Position numbers and translations under genes: made by a program | Notes under the pieces: model-generated | What the model saw: only the letters and a program-made list of their open reading frames with translations | Databases searched by the model: none | Told to the model about the DNA's origin: nothing | NCBI GenBank assembly: GCA_963621975.1 | Contig: CAVFGI010000013.1 | Span: forward strand, 1-47,712 | DNA length: 47,712 nucleotides | Reading direction: 5' to 3' | Origin: UBA9732 sp963621975 | GTDB lineage: Bacteria; Spirochaetota; Spirochaetia; Sphaerochaetales; Sphaerochaetaceae | Shown: in pieces, positions 1-8,077 of the stretch | How the letters are laid out: each line of letters starts with the position of its first letter | How positions within the stretch are numbered: the stretch's first letter is position 1

Positions 1-40
1 CAACAATAATGCTCTATATCTATCTAAAAATCAGAATTAT

Positions 41-1495
41 TTATTTTACGTTTACGTTATAGGTGTCAAAAGCAGCAGAAACACGTGCCTCTATCTGCAA
101 CCCTGGGGCATATAAATATTTACATTCTGCATTTAAAAGAATTGTTGCCATTCTTTCCCCATTAAGAGTATAGACGGCATTATAGTCAATATCTCCTGTT
201 CCAATAGTTTTGGACCCACAAGGAGAATCTATTGTATACCCGTTTCCCCTGATAAGGAGCCCAACAGAAGAAGCTATTGCAATTTGTCCACTTGCATAAT
301 TGACTCTCAATTCTTGGTAGAAGGAATTGGGACCATATTTAAAACCTAGATACATTGCGTTTGGAGAAAACAGGTCTTGGTTGCCATCCGTATGAAGTGG
401 AATTGTGAATTTTCCAGCATCAAATTCTCTGTTGTAGTTATAGGGATTACAGAAGTAAACCTCATATGTGATGTTTAGGCCAGAAGTAAATACATAAGAA
501 ATGGAAGAAAGACAATATTTTTCACTATTTGTCTTTATTTGCAAGGTGGGGCAGCTCTCATCCAAGATATGCCATTGAAGCCCTCCACCAATTCCAAAAG
601 CTGTAGGCTTCCCCTTCTCTTCTTCTGTTGGTAGGCTAAAATCGTCCATTTCAACCTCTCCAAAAAGTCTTACCTTTCCAAACCTTCCCAGTTCTACTAC
701 CCCTTCAACCTCCAAGTAAGCCATTACATTAGACCCTTCTTGATATATGTTGTGATAGACACCAAAAGGGTTCATATCAAAAAGAACGGGATATCTGTTA
801 TAGATTAGGTTAAGTTCTCCAATACTAAATCTGAAAAAACCAAAATCCCATTCTAATCTATGTGCAACCACTGTTTTCAGATCTTCTGAAGAGTCCGGTT
901 TCAGAGTTGAATACCTCAATCCACGATTATTGAAACCAATAAAAACAAAATTGTAAGAAAAGGATCCTCCGTGAATGTCTGTTCTGTACTCTGTCCAAAC
1001 ATTGTCAAGAAAAGGAACGTCTCTACTTATTGTAAATTGATAGCTACCGGGGCCCCATGATATTGGTCTCCTTCCGAGAGACATAAAGAATTTACCATAA
1101 TTAATCTCACCGTAGGCATAACGAGGAAAGTTAATGTCAAGAATATCGTTGAGAGTATCAAACTGGTATGGAATATTAGAGTAGTAGTTTCGTTTATAGA
1201 AAGAGTTAAGAGTTTCTCTAAGGTCTATATCAAATACGAGATTAAAATGTTCATCATTGAGGTTAAGTCCAATATCGAAAAAGCTATCTCTCTCATAATA
1301 GCGGTAATATTCGTCTTGTATTGTGGTATAGAAACCTCTGTTTTTGTACTCATCACTACTTGGAGACAAAGCCAAATTGAAATTAGGAAACGAGTCATAA
1401 ATAACCTGTGGATTCGCACCAGCAATAAGAGAAACTGTTGCATTAAGAGAAAAAGCAACAAATAAAACTATAAGAGCAAAAAAAAATTTCTTCAT
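41..1495 (-). CDS. Putative outer-membrane beta-barrel protein, Wzi/capsule-assembly-like
   Basis: Protein of 484 residues with an N-terminal signal peptide (MKKFFFALIVLF followed by a hydrophobic run and a likely cleavage site near residue 25). The rest alternates aromatic and polar residues as outer-membrane strands do. Around residue 140 it has GRRPISWGPG followed by S-R-D-x-P-F-L-D-N, which resembles the GR..WGPG...S signature of Wzi-type capsule-assembly barrels. The family link rests on that motif only; it could be another spirochaetal barrel. It has no Shine-Dalgarno sequence, and a TTGACA promoter lies just upstream. The next gene, a transporter, is divergent. Confidence is high for a gene and for export, moderate for the family. 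Confidence 0.7.
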   Translation of the reverse strand: MKKFFFALIVLFVAFSLNATVSLIAGANPQVIYDSFPNFNLALSPSSDEYKNRGFYTTIQDEYYRYYERDSFFDIGLNLNDEHFNLVFDIDLRETLNSFYKRNYYSNIPYQFDTLNDILDINFPRYAYGEINYGKFFMSLGRRPISWGPGSYQFTISRDVPFLDNVWTEYRTDIHGGSFSYNFVFIGFNNRGLRYSTLKPDSSEDLKTVVAHRLEWDFGFFRFSIGELNLIYNRYPVLFDMNPFGVYHNIYQEGSNVMAYLEVEGVVELGRFGKVRLFGEVEMDDFSLPTEEEKGKPTAFGIGGGLQWHILDESCPTLQIKTNSEKYCLSSISYVFTSGLNITYEVYFCNPYNYNREFDAGKFTIPLHTDGNQDLFSPNAMYLGFKYGPNSFYQELRVNYASGQIAIASSVGLLIRGNGYTIDSPCGSKTIGTGDIDYNAVYTLNGERMATILLNAECKYLYAPGLQIEARVSAAFDTYNVNVK

Positions 1496-1508
1496 TTACT
1501 AACGAAAA

Positions 1509-1537
1509 ATTTAGTTAAAAAGGAAATGTATTGTCAA
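1509..1537 (-). promoter_or_regulatory. Promoter of the outer-membrane protein gene
   Basis: On the minus strand: TTGACA (1532-1537), a 17-base spacer, then CTAAAT (1509-1514). The -10 ends 13 bases before the ATG at 1495 and no Shine-Dalgarno sequence follows, so the predicted leader is only about 6 bases. Confidence 0.55.
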
Positions 1538-1561
1538 TTATCTATAGCAGCCACCTAAATA

Positions 1562-1619
1562 TTTTCCGCTTCTTATAAGGGTTTTCTGAAGGTTTTGTCT
1601 TGCTTATGTTTGCGGAAAA
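1562..1619. repeat. Inverted repeat upstream of the BASS transporter
   Basis: TTTTCCGC (1562-1569) and GCGGAAAA (1612-1619) are perfect inverted 8-mers 42 bases apart, ending 15 bases before the transporter ATG. They could form the basal stem of a structured leader or be an operator; I recognise no riboswitch class. Confidence 0.35.
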
Positions 1620-1634
1620 CACCAATATAGCATT

Positions 1635-2621
1635 ATGCAAACAACTAAAACCGAACCAAATCTTGTATTTTTTAATAAATCAAATACCTTTCTTAATAAC
1701 ATGATGCCGGTGATGACTCCCCTTGCGGTTATTATAGGGCTGATTTTAGGAAACAATGTTTCTTGGATGAAACCAGCAGTTAACTGGCTTTTTGGAATTA
1801 TGACCTTCTTTGGGGCTATGAAAATTAGTGTTGAAGAAGTTGGAAATGCCCTGAGAAAACCAATCTTCTTATTATCTTTTGCTTTAGGAAGCTATATTAT
1901 TATGCCTCTTGTTGCTTATGGCATTTCTCATATCTTTTTTAATGGAAATAAGGAAATAATTAGTGGTTATATTTTACTCAGAGCCACTCCAACAGCTGTT
2001 GTAAGTACTGTATGGACCACCATTTATTGTGGAAACATGGCTGCCTCAATTTCTGTTCTTATATTAGATTCTTTCCTTTCTCCAATACTGACTCCTTTTA
2101 TTTTAAAGCTTTATACAGGAGAAGCTATTGCTGTAGACTCTTTGGGAATGATGCAATCTTTACTGTTTATGGTGTTAATTCCTTCTTTCTTGGGATTAGT
2201 TGCAAACCATTTCTTTGCTCCACAAATCAAAAAACTTTGGAGTCCAATTACTAATCCTATTTCAAAACTGCTAATCTTCATTGTAATTATCATCAATACC
2301 TCACAGCAGGCAGGTTCTATTATCTCCAACGCTTCTTGGCAGTACCTTTTAATTGGATTGGGAAACATTCTTATGGTTGTAGTTGGTTTCTCTTCTGGAT
2401 TCTTCTGTTCTCGCCTTATGAAACTTGACAGAGAAAAAACCATTTCTATGACCTTTTCTGTCTCAATGAGAAATACAAGTGCTGCTTTAGTATTGGCAAT
2501 TTCTTTCCTCCCTGCTGCAGCTTCTCTTCCTTGCATCTTTGGAATTGTTTTCCAGCAAAGCATGGCAGCACTAATGAGTAAATTTTACTTTGAACATGTT
2601 CTGCCACAAAAAAAGGCATAA
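1635..2621 (+). CDS. BASS/SBF-family (bile acid:sodium symporter-like) membrane transporter
   Basis: Protein of 328 residues, nearly all hydrophobic, with about nine to ten membrane segments starting after a polar 23-residue N-terminus. The glycine- and proline-rich helices, including RATPTAVVSTVW near residue 117 and the SxRNTSAALVLA segment near residue 277, match the layout of the bile acid:sodium symporter superfamily. Substrates in bacterial BASS members vary (organic acids, pantothenate-like compounds, bile salts), so none is assigned. No Shine-Dalgarno sequence is visible before the ATG, and an inverted repeat lies upstream. The gene is monocistronic and convergent with the lipoprotein gene. 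Confidence 0.78.
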   Translation: MQTTKTEPNLVFFNKSNTFLNNMMPVMTPLAVIIGLILGNNVSWMKPAVNWLFGIMTFFGAMKISVEEVGNALRKPIFLLSFALGSYIIMPLVAYGISHIFFNGNKEIISGYILLRATPTAVVSTVWTTIYCGNMAASISVLILDSFLSPILTPFILKLYTGEAIAVDSLGMMQSLLFMVLIPSFLGLVANHFFAPQIKKLWSPITNPISKLLIFIVIIINTSQQAGSIISNASWQYLLIGLGNILMVVVGFSSGFFCSRLMKLDREKTISMTFSVSMRNTSAALVLAISFLPAAASLPCIFGIVFQQSMAALMSKFYFEHVLPQKKA

Positions 2622-2654
2622 AAAAATAGAGTGGTAAGCAACGCAAAACCACTC
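2621..2654 (-). terminator. Possible terminator of the DUF4416-lipoprotein unit
   Basis: GAGTGGT (2629-2635) and ACCACTC (2648-2654) form a 7-bp stem with a 12-base loop. Read on the minus strand the hairpin is followed by a T-rich run (TATTTTTTT). It sits about 140 bases after the lipoprotein stop. Confidence 0.45.
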
Positions 2655-2791
2655 CGGATAGAACAAAAAAAGAAAAGAGCTTTGTCTTTTCAAAAACTGA
2701 TTAGTCACAACCTTATCGATTCAAGAAAGAAATGTGAAATACCATTTATTGATAACAGTAATACAAAAAAATGATATGCCACACTAAATCT

Positions 2792-3523
2792 TTACACCAA
2801 ACCAAGTTTTAAATAGTGAAAGGTCTTTCCGTCTGAATCTACAACTATTATTAGCTCTCGTTCTAACGTTCTGTTGTAGTATCGGTGCACGCCTTCAGAT
2901 AAATGCAAAATTCCTGATGTTCCGTCTACCGTAAGAATATTATGGTCTAAAACCGATTCACTTATCCAAAAACCATTGGGTATTGCAAAAGATAGGACAT
3001 CATAGGCCTCAACAGCAACAATAGAAGACTTACTTAAATTCCCATTTAATGCGTCCTTTAAAATCTTAATCTTATTCAAATTTCTAAAATCAAAGGAAAC
3101 TTCAAGAGCATAAGATTTTAAAAGTGGATAGTTTATTCCTGCCACAGCGGCTCTGTCAGAATCCATGAAAAGTTGAGCAAATACTCCATCATTTTGACTA
3201 AGAACAAAAAGAGAGGAATTATCAAAAGGTGTAATTATGAAGCCAAAAGGCCTCATGTTTCCCAAAGGAAAGGCACAGATAAATACACTTTCTCCAGAAG
3301 GAATTGTGAGTGAAACTTCCCTTTTCTCTTTTGAAATATATAAAACATTTATTTCATTTCCTGTTGTCCATTTAAGAGAATACCAAAGCTTTGTATCATC
3401 ATCCTCCCAAGGATGTTGAGGAATTTGAATAGTGACAGTTCGTTCTGGTTTGATGTCAGAACAAGAGGAAAAAGCGAACAAAACACAAATTAATGCTAAT
3501 AAAATCCAAATATTTTGTCTCAT
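2792..3523 (-). CDS. Lipoprotein of unknown function
   Basis: Protein of 243 residues. The N-terminus has a charged start, a hydrophobic core and a lipobox ending F-S-S-C with the lipidated cysteine at residue 21, so it is predicted to be processed by Lgt (encoded here at about 17.1 kb) and signal peptidase II. The mature part has no motif I recognise; it is mixed beta-rich sequence without cysteines that could form an obvious metal site. It lies 21 bases after the DUF4416 gene on the same strand, so the two are probably co-transcribed. Function unknown. Confidence 0.75.
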   Translation of the reverse strand: MRQNIWILLALICVLFAFSSCSDIKPERTVTIQIPQHPWEDDDTKLWYSLKWTTGNEINVLYISKEKREVSLTIPSGESVFICAFPLGNMRPFGFIITPFDNSSLFVLSQNDGVFAQLFMDSDRAAVAGINYPLLKSYALEVSFDFRNLNKIKILKDALNGNLSKSSIVAVEAYDVLSFAIPNGFWISESVLDHNILTVDGTSGILHLSEGVHRYYNRTLERELIIVVDSDGKTFHYLKLGLV

Positions 3524-3544
3524 ATAAATGAATACAAAATAATT

Positions 3545-4102
3545 TTACTTTTCATTCAGATTTTTGGCTTGTTTTAATAATTTTCTATAAAAATCTCTAA
3601 AAGAGCGTAGAATCGCCTTAATATCATCGCTACTATAATCGGCATAAGACCAAGGAAGGCGCTGGAAGTCCTTATCTTGAAAAATGAGCGTTGTCTCCGC
3701 ATAAATACCGTCTTGCAGAGGAATACGGTGCGAGCGGTCTTTACAGGTGGCGAGAATAAAGCTAGAAAGAGAGAGAATTCCGGGGTCAAGATTAATTTTT
3801 CTTCCTTGAGCCTCGGCCTCAGGGTTGGCGTACTCCAGCTCAAGTGCGTTTGTCCATGTCTTGATAGAAGCCAGCGTAGACGGGTCAATTAACGTCTCGA
3901 AAAGAAGAAGATATCGGACAGGATGTCCACCCATCTCCCCATCATAGTAATTGGTGTAAGGAAAGGCCATGACAGGACTTGCAATTGCAATCTTGCCAAA
4001 TTTAGCCTCCAATTGGGCAAAAAGCTGCTCACGTCTTTTTTCTGCAGTGGAAAGAACTCCCATGACCAGTGCACACTTCTCAAACGGTCTAGCTAGTGCC
4101 AT
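3545..4102 (-). CDS. DUF4416 family protein
   Basis: Protein of 185 residues from the ATG at 4102; an in-frame start nine codons upstream is less likely because AAGGGAGAAGT lies just before 4102. Family features are V-M-G-V-L-S near the start, F-P-Y-T-N-Y-Y-x-x-E-M-G around residue 50, the NLDPGIL and LATCKDRSHRIPL segments in the middle, and PWSYADY near the C-terminus. DUF4416 proteins are common in spirochaetes and deltaproteobacteria and have no established reaction. It is first in a unit with the lipoprotein gene, and its promoter faces away from pth. Confidence 0.82.
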   Translation of the reverse strand: MALARPFEKCALVMGVLSTAEKRREQLFAQLEAKFGKIAIASPVMAFPYTNYYDGEMGGHPVRYLLLFETLIDPSTLASIKTWTNALELEYANPEAEAQGRKINLDPGILSLSSFILATCKDRSHRIPLQDGIYAETTLIFQDKDFQRLPWSYADYSSDDIKAILRSFRDFYRKLLKQAKNLNEK

Positions 4103-4143
4103 ACTTCTCCCTTTCTCCGGTTTTTGCAAACCTCTTTATCCCG

Positions 4144-4172
4144 ATTATTTTGTCTTCCTTGCATATTGTCAA
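4144..4172 (-). promoter_or_regulatory. Promoter of the DUF4416-lipoprotein unit
   Basis: Minus strand TTGACA (4167-4172), 17-base spacer, AATAAT (4144-4149). This gives a leader of about 35 bases that contains the Shine-Dalgarno sequence before the ATG at 4102. Confidence 0.68.
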
Positions 4173-4173
4173 C

Positions 4174-4202
4174 TTGCCTCTGCGTTAAGTTGGGTTTATA
4201 GT
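4174..4202 (+). promoter_or_regulatory. Promoter of pth, predicted leaderless
   Basis: TTGCCT (4174-4179), 17-base spacer, TATAGT (4197-4202). The -10 ends six bases before the pth ATG at 4209 and no Shine-Dalgarno sequence is present, so transcription should start at or next to the A of the ATG. Confidence 0.5.
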
Positions 4203-4208
4203 TTATAT

Positions 4209-4742
4209 ATGCCTAAATTGATTGTCTTTCTAGGAAATCCGGGAGTGCAATATAAGCAAACTCGGCATAACGCAGGCTGGATGGTATGTGATGCCTTTTT
4301 GGCCAAAAACACCATAAGTCAAAACTGGTTGACTAAGTTTCATTCACTATACCTAAAAGAAGGCAATCTAATTCTCCTAAAACCACAAACATTCATGAAT
4401 GAAAGTGGCATTGCAGCACAAGAAGCCTCAAAATTTTACGGAATTGAAAGTTCTTCTATACTTGTCGTACACGACGATATTGAACTTTCATTTGGCTCTG
4501 TTAAATTGCAACAAGGTGGTGGACTTGGTGGGCACAATGGGCTTAAATCAATTAAGACTCATTTGGGAACAGAAAACTTCTGCAGGCTTAGACTTGGAGT
4601 TGGAAGACCACCTACACCCATGCAGGTTGCAGATTTTGTTTTAGGAAGATTTTCTCCTTCAGAAGAAAAATCATTTTCAAAAATACTGGATAACGCAGTA
4701 GAATGTATAAACCAGTTTGTCTTACAAGGAATAAAAAAATGA
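4209..4742 (+). CDS. pth: Peptidyl-tRNA hydrolase
   Basis: Protein of 177 residues that releases peptides from peptidyl-tRNA dropped by the ribosome. It starts with the family hallmark KLIVFLGNPG and has the catalytic His at residue 20 (TRHNAGW), Asn10, the KPQTFMN motif with Asn64, Asp90 in VVHDD and Asn110 in GGLGGHNG. The frame stays open 80 codons upstream, but homology begins at MPKLIV, so 4209 is the start. The stop overlaps the next gene's start (ATGA), implying translational coupling with the GH13-like gene. A -10 element ends six bases before the ATG. Confidence 0.95.
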   Translation: MPKLIVFLGNPGVQYKQTRHNAGWMVCDAFLAKNTISQNWLTKFHSLYLKEGNLILLKPQTFMNESGIAAQEASKFYGIESSSILVVHDDIELSFGSVKLQQGGGLGGHNGLKSIKTHLGTENFCRLRLGVGRPPTPMQVADFVLGRFSPSEEKSFSKILDNAVECINQFVLQGIKK

Positions 4743-7700
4743 AAAACCGAGATTTCAGAATTTCAAAAGCCAGCAGATCAGAGATGTCTTATGAGGCCCC
4801 TTTGTTTGAAACCACGAACAAAATTAACGAAATGTATAGACAGGCTCAAGATGTAACTTATGCTTACAATGAAAGTCATGGTCGCCCACTTTCTGCCGCA
4901 AGTGTACATATTTGTGCAGTTCTTCATCTTGTTTATCAAACAGTAATTTCTGCGTACCTTAGAGGCACGGATTCTGACCCGTTTTCACGAATTAGAGTTT
5001 TGGCAGAAAAGAACAGTGCTTGTAAAGAAGTCTTAAGTTTTTATAACAATATGTTTCCTTCTAGACTCAGTGAAGACAGATTTGATTCTGTTGAGGAAAT
5101 GGCTAGAGCCTTCTTTGTACATCAAGTTTTAGAAGCAAACCCAGCCATCATCAATGCAACAGGTGACATGCTTAGCCAAAGTAACATTGAATTTCCTCAA
5201 GGAACAAAAGCCTTAATTGCAATGATGGGCAGTTATTTAAAAGGAACAACCTTTATAGAAAACACTGAAAATGCCGACGATTTATTTTCATTTCTTACAA
5301 TGCCAGCAAGGCTTTTCCCAGATTCTTTACTAAAGCAGTTGGAATATATATCGGAGCATTGGGATCTTTTATTGCCTGCTGAGCTTATTGCCCTTTTAAC
5401 TAAAGCAAAAGATTATCTAAAAGAAGAAACAAAACCACACTTTGCAGGCGGTGGTCCAGGTCCAATTGAAATTCCTAACTTTAAAGCAGAAGACAACGAT
5501 TATGAGATGTTCACCCCAGACAAAAACTGGATGCCTAATGTTGTTATGATGGCAAAAAGCACCCTGGTTTGGCTTGATCAGATCTCAAAGAAATACAATA
5601 AAGACATTTCTAGGTTAGACCAAATCCCAGATGAAGAATTAGATGAATTAAAAGACAGGGGTTTTAATGCCCTTTGGTTAATAGGTCTTTGGGAAAGAAG
5701 TCCAGCATCAAAAAAGATAAAAGTTTTATGTGGGAATTCTGACGCGGAAGCCTCGGCGTACTCTCTTAAAGGATACGAGATATCATCTAGACTAGGTGGT
5801 TGGCAAGCATTAGAGAACCTAAAGACAAGAAGTTGGGAAAGAGGAATTAGACTTGCCAGTGACATGGTTCCAAACCATACAGGAATAGACAGTGATTGGA
5901 TGATGAATCATAGCGATTATTTCATGCAACAATCTCATCCACCATTTCCTTCTTATACTTTTAATGGACCTAATTTATCTGAAGATCCAAAAGTTGATAT
6001 TAGAATTGAAGATCACTATTATAACAGAACGGATGCTGCGGTTACCTTCCGTAGAATAGATAATACAACTGGTCAAGTTTCCTATATTTTCCATGGCAAT
6101 GATGGAACAACAATGCCCTGGAATGACACCGCTCAGCTAGATTTTCTTAATCCAACCACTAGAGAGGCTGTTATTCAGCAAATTCTTGCGGTTGCACGAA
6201 ACTTCCATATCATAAGATTTGACGCTGCAATGACTTTAGCAAAACGCCATATTCAAAGACTTTGGTATCCAAAACCCGGAACTGGTGGAGATGTTGCTGG
6301 AAGAATCCCATATGAAATGTCTGATGAAGAGTTTAACAGGAGAATCCCCAACGAATTTTGGAGGGAAGTAGTAGATAGAATCTCTCAAGAATTGCCAGAT
6401 ACTCTTCTTATTGCAGAAGCCTTTTGGATGATGGAAAGTTTCTTTGTTAGAACGCTTGGAATGCACAGAGTTTACAATAGTGCTTTTATGCACATGATTA
6501 AAAATCAAGACAATGAGAAATATAGGGACATGATTAAAGCAACTATTGCTTTTGACCCTGAAATTCTTAAACGATACGTGAATTTCATGAACAATCCAGA
6601 TGAAGACACTGCAATTGCTCAGTTTGGAGATTCAGATAAATACTTTGGTGCTTGCACTCTTCTAGCCACAATGCCAGGTCTTCCAATGTTTGGTCATGGT
6701 CAAATTGAAGGTTTTAGAGAAAAATATGGAATGGAATACCAGAGAGCCTATTGGGATGAAAAACCAAATGAAAGACTTATTGAAGAACACAAGAGAAGAA
6801 TATTCCCTCTTTTAAAAATGAGAACATTGTTCTCTGAATCTAAATATTTCCAAATATTTGATGTGAAGAAAAATGACGGAAGTATTGCAGAATCTGTTTT
6901 TGCTTACACAAATGGAAACGACCAACAAATGGCTCTTGTTCTTTATAATAACCAATATGAACACGTTGAAGGAACCATCACGGAATCTTCTCCAAAACTA
7001 GTTAGAAACGGAGACGCGCGAAATCTGGAAACTGTATCAATTGCCAAGAGTTTACGCCTTTCAAGAGGGGTTAGACGCTATGCAATTTACAAAGATTTTA
7101 ACGAAGGTCTTTATCATCTAATACCTTCCGTAAAACTTTATGAAGAAGGATTAACGGTATCCTTAAATGGGTATCAGACCAAAGTTTTTACAAACATATA
7201 CGAGATTGAAGACATTGATGGCATTTATCAAAAACTTTATGAAAAACTTGGAAATAGAGGGGTTGCAGATTTAGACTATGAGATGAAAGTTCTCTATCTT
7301 GAACCTTTTTTTGAAGCTGTAGAGCCAATTAAAAATCAAAAATTCGTTAAAGATTTAAAAACTCTTCTAAACGGCTCCTCTTCAAATGCAAACAAAAAAG
7401 GAATAATGCAAACTCTAGGAACTTGCTACACCTATATGGAAGAGCTTAATGGTCTATTCGAAAAATTAGGACTTCATCCAAAGACAATTAAAGCTCAAAT
7501 GATTCTTGGTATGATTAACAATATTGAAGTAATAGGAAAAACAAAACCATTCCAAAATGCCAATTTGATTTTGGATGACAATCTTGCAACGGTAGTTTCT
7601 GCAGCATTCCTAGAAATACCTTTCCTTCATTCCAATAATTCCTCCCTCGAAGAAATGTTCAACATTGCAAAGACACTTCACTTTGATAGACTCTTTGATG

Positions 7701-8029
7701 TTCAACCAACCATAGCACTAAGGTGTGCATTATTAACTTCTACAAAACCAAAAGAAATGAAGGATTTGCTTGAAGACAAGACTTTTCAAATTCTCATTGG
7801 TTGCAACGAGTATCAAGGTATTTGTTGGTATAGAGGCGAAGCTTTTCAAGAATGTCTATATCTTAATGTTCTTTCTAAAACTCTTGATGACAAAAACATA
7901 AAAGAAGGACAAATCACAGAGAAATGCATAAAGAACGCAGAAGAAGAATTAGATAAATGGTTGAAGCGCAGTTCTAAAGCAAATTACAAGTTGAAAAATC
8001 TCATAGAGGAACCTGAGATTACTCCATAA
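4739..8029 (+). CDS. Large GH13-like alpha-amylase-superfamily protein with extra N- and C-terminal domains
   Basis: Protein of 1096 residues, about twice the size of a normal amylase. The (beta/alpha)8 core runs from about residue 260 to 690. It has region I DMVPNH (375-380), region II RFDAA with nucleophile Asp495, region III IAEAF with acid/base Glu560, and region IV FMNNPDED near 616-623. Region IV has Pro620 where amylases have His, giving an N-x-P-D form like that of GlgE-type maltosyltransferases, so this may be a transferase rather than a hydrolase. Residues 1-260 and about 800-1096 are mostly helical and unrecognised. No signal peptide, so it is cytoplasmic, perhaps acting on storage glucan. 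It starts inside the pth stop codon, with AAGGA upstream. Confidence 0.82.
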   Translation: MKNRDFRISKASRSEMSYEAPLFETTNKINEMYRQAQDVTYAYNESHGRPLSAASVHICAVLHLVYQTVISAYLRGTDSDPFSRIRVLAEKNSACKEVLSFYNNMFPSRLSEDRFDSVEEMARAFFVHQVLEANPAIINATGDMLSQSNIEFPQGTKALIAMMGSYLKGTTFIENTENADDLFSFLTMPARLFPDSLLKQLEYISEHWDLLLPAELIALLTKAKDYLKEETKPHFAGGGPGPIEIPNFKAEDNDYEMFTPDKNWMPNVVMMAKSTLVWLDQISKKYNKDISRLDQIPDEELDELKDRGFNALWLIGLWERSPASKKIKVLCGNSDAEASAYSLKGYEISSRLGGWQALENLKTRSWERGIRLASDMVPNHTGIDSDWMMNHSDYFMQQSHPPFPSYTFNGPNLSEDPKVDIRIEDHYYNRTDAAVTFRRIDNTTGQVSYIFHGNDGTTMPWNDTAQLDFLNPTTREAVIQQILAVARNFHIIRFDAAMTLAKRHIQRLWYPKPGTGGDVAGRIPYEMSDEEFNRRIPNEFWREVVDRISQELPDTLLIAEAFWMMESFFVRTLGMHRVYNSAFMHMIKNQDNEKYRDMIKATIAFDPEILKRYVNFMNNPDEDTAIAQFGDSDKYFGACTLLATMPGLPMFGHGQIEGFREKYGMEYQRAYWDEKPNERLIEEHKRRIFPLLKMRTLFSESKYFQIFDVKKNDGSIAESVFAYTNGNDQQMALVLYNNQYEHVEGTITESSPKLVRNGDARNLETVSIAKSLRLSRGVRRYAIYKDFNEGLYHLIPSVKLYEEGLTVSLNGYQTKVFTNIYEIEDIDGIYQKLYEKLGNRGVADLDYEMKVLYLEPFFEAVEPIKNQKFVKDLKTLLNGSSSNANKKGIMQTLGTCYTYMEELNGLFEKLGLHPKTIKAQMILGMINNIEVIGKTKPFQNANLILDDNLATVVSAAFLEIPFLHSNNSSLEEMFNIAKTLHFDRLFDVQPTIALRCALLTSTKPKEMKDLLEDKTFQILIGCNEYQGICWYRGEAFQECLYLNVLSKTLDDKNIKEGQITEKCIKNAEEELDKWLKRSSKANYKLKNLIEEPEITP

Positions 8030-8039
8030 GATCCATATC

Positions 8040-8069
8040 TAGACATCTGTACTCATTTGTAAGTATAAT
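8040..8069 (+). promoter_or_regulatory. Promoter of the SDF-family symporter, predicted leaderless
   Basis: TAGACA (8040-8045), 18-base spacer, consensus TATAAT (8064-8069), ending eight bases before the ATG at 8078. No Shine-Dalgarno sequence lies in between. Confidence 0.6.
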
Positions 8070-8077
8070 TATGAGTT

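Noticed and set aside
68..80. CACGTG near the left edge as a second parS
   Set aside because: Flanking bases do not match TGTTnCACGTGnAACA; only the core hexamer is shared.
3969..4208. 80-codon upstream extension of pth
   Set aside because: It runs antisense through DUF4416, and the conserved Pth start is MPKLIV at 4209.
6486..6494. Exact DnaA box TTATGCACA
   Set aside because: Isolated and inside the GH13-like coding sequence; a few exact 9-mers are expected by chance in AT-rich DNA of this length.
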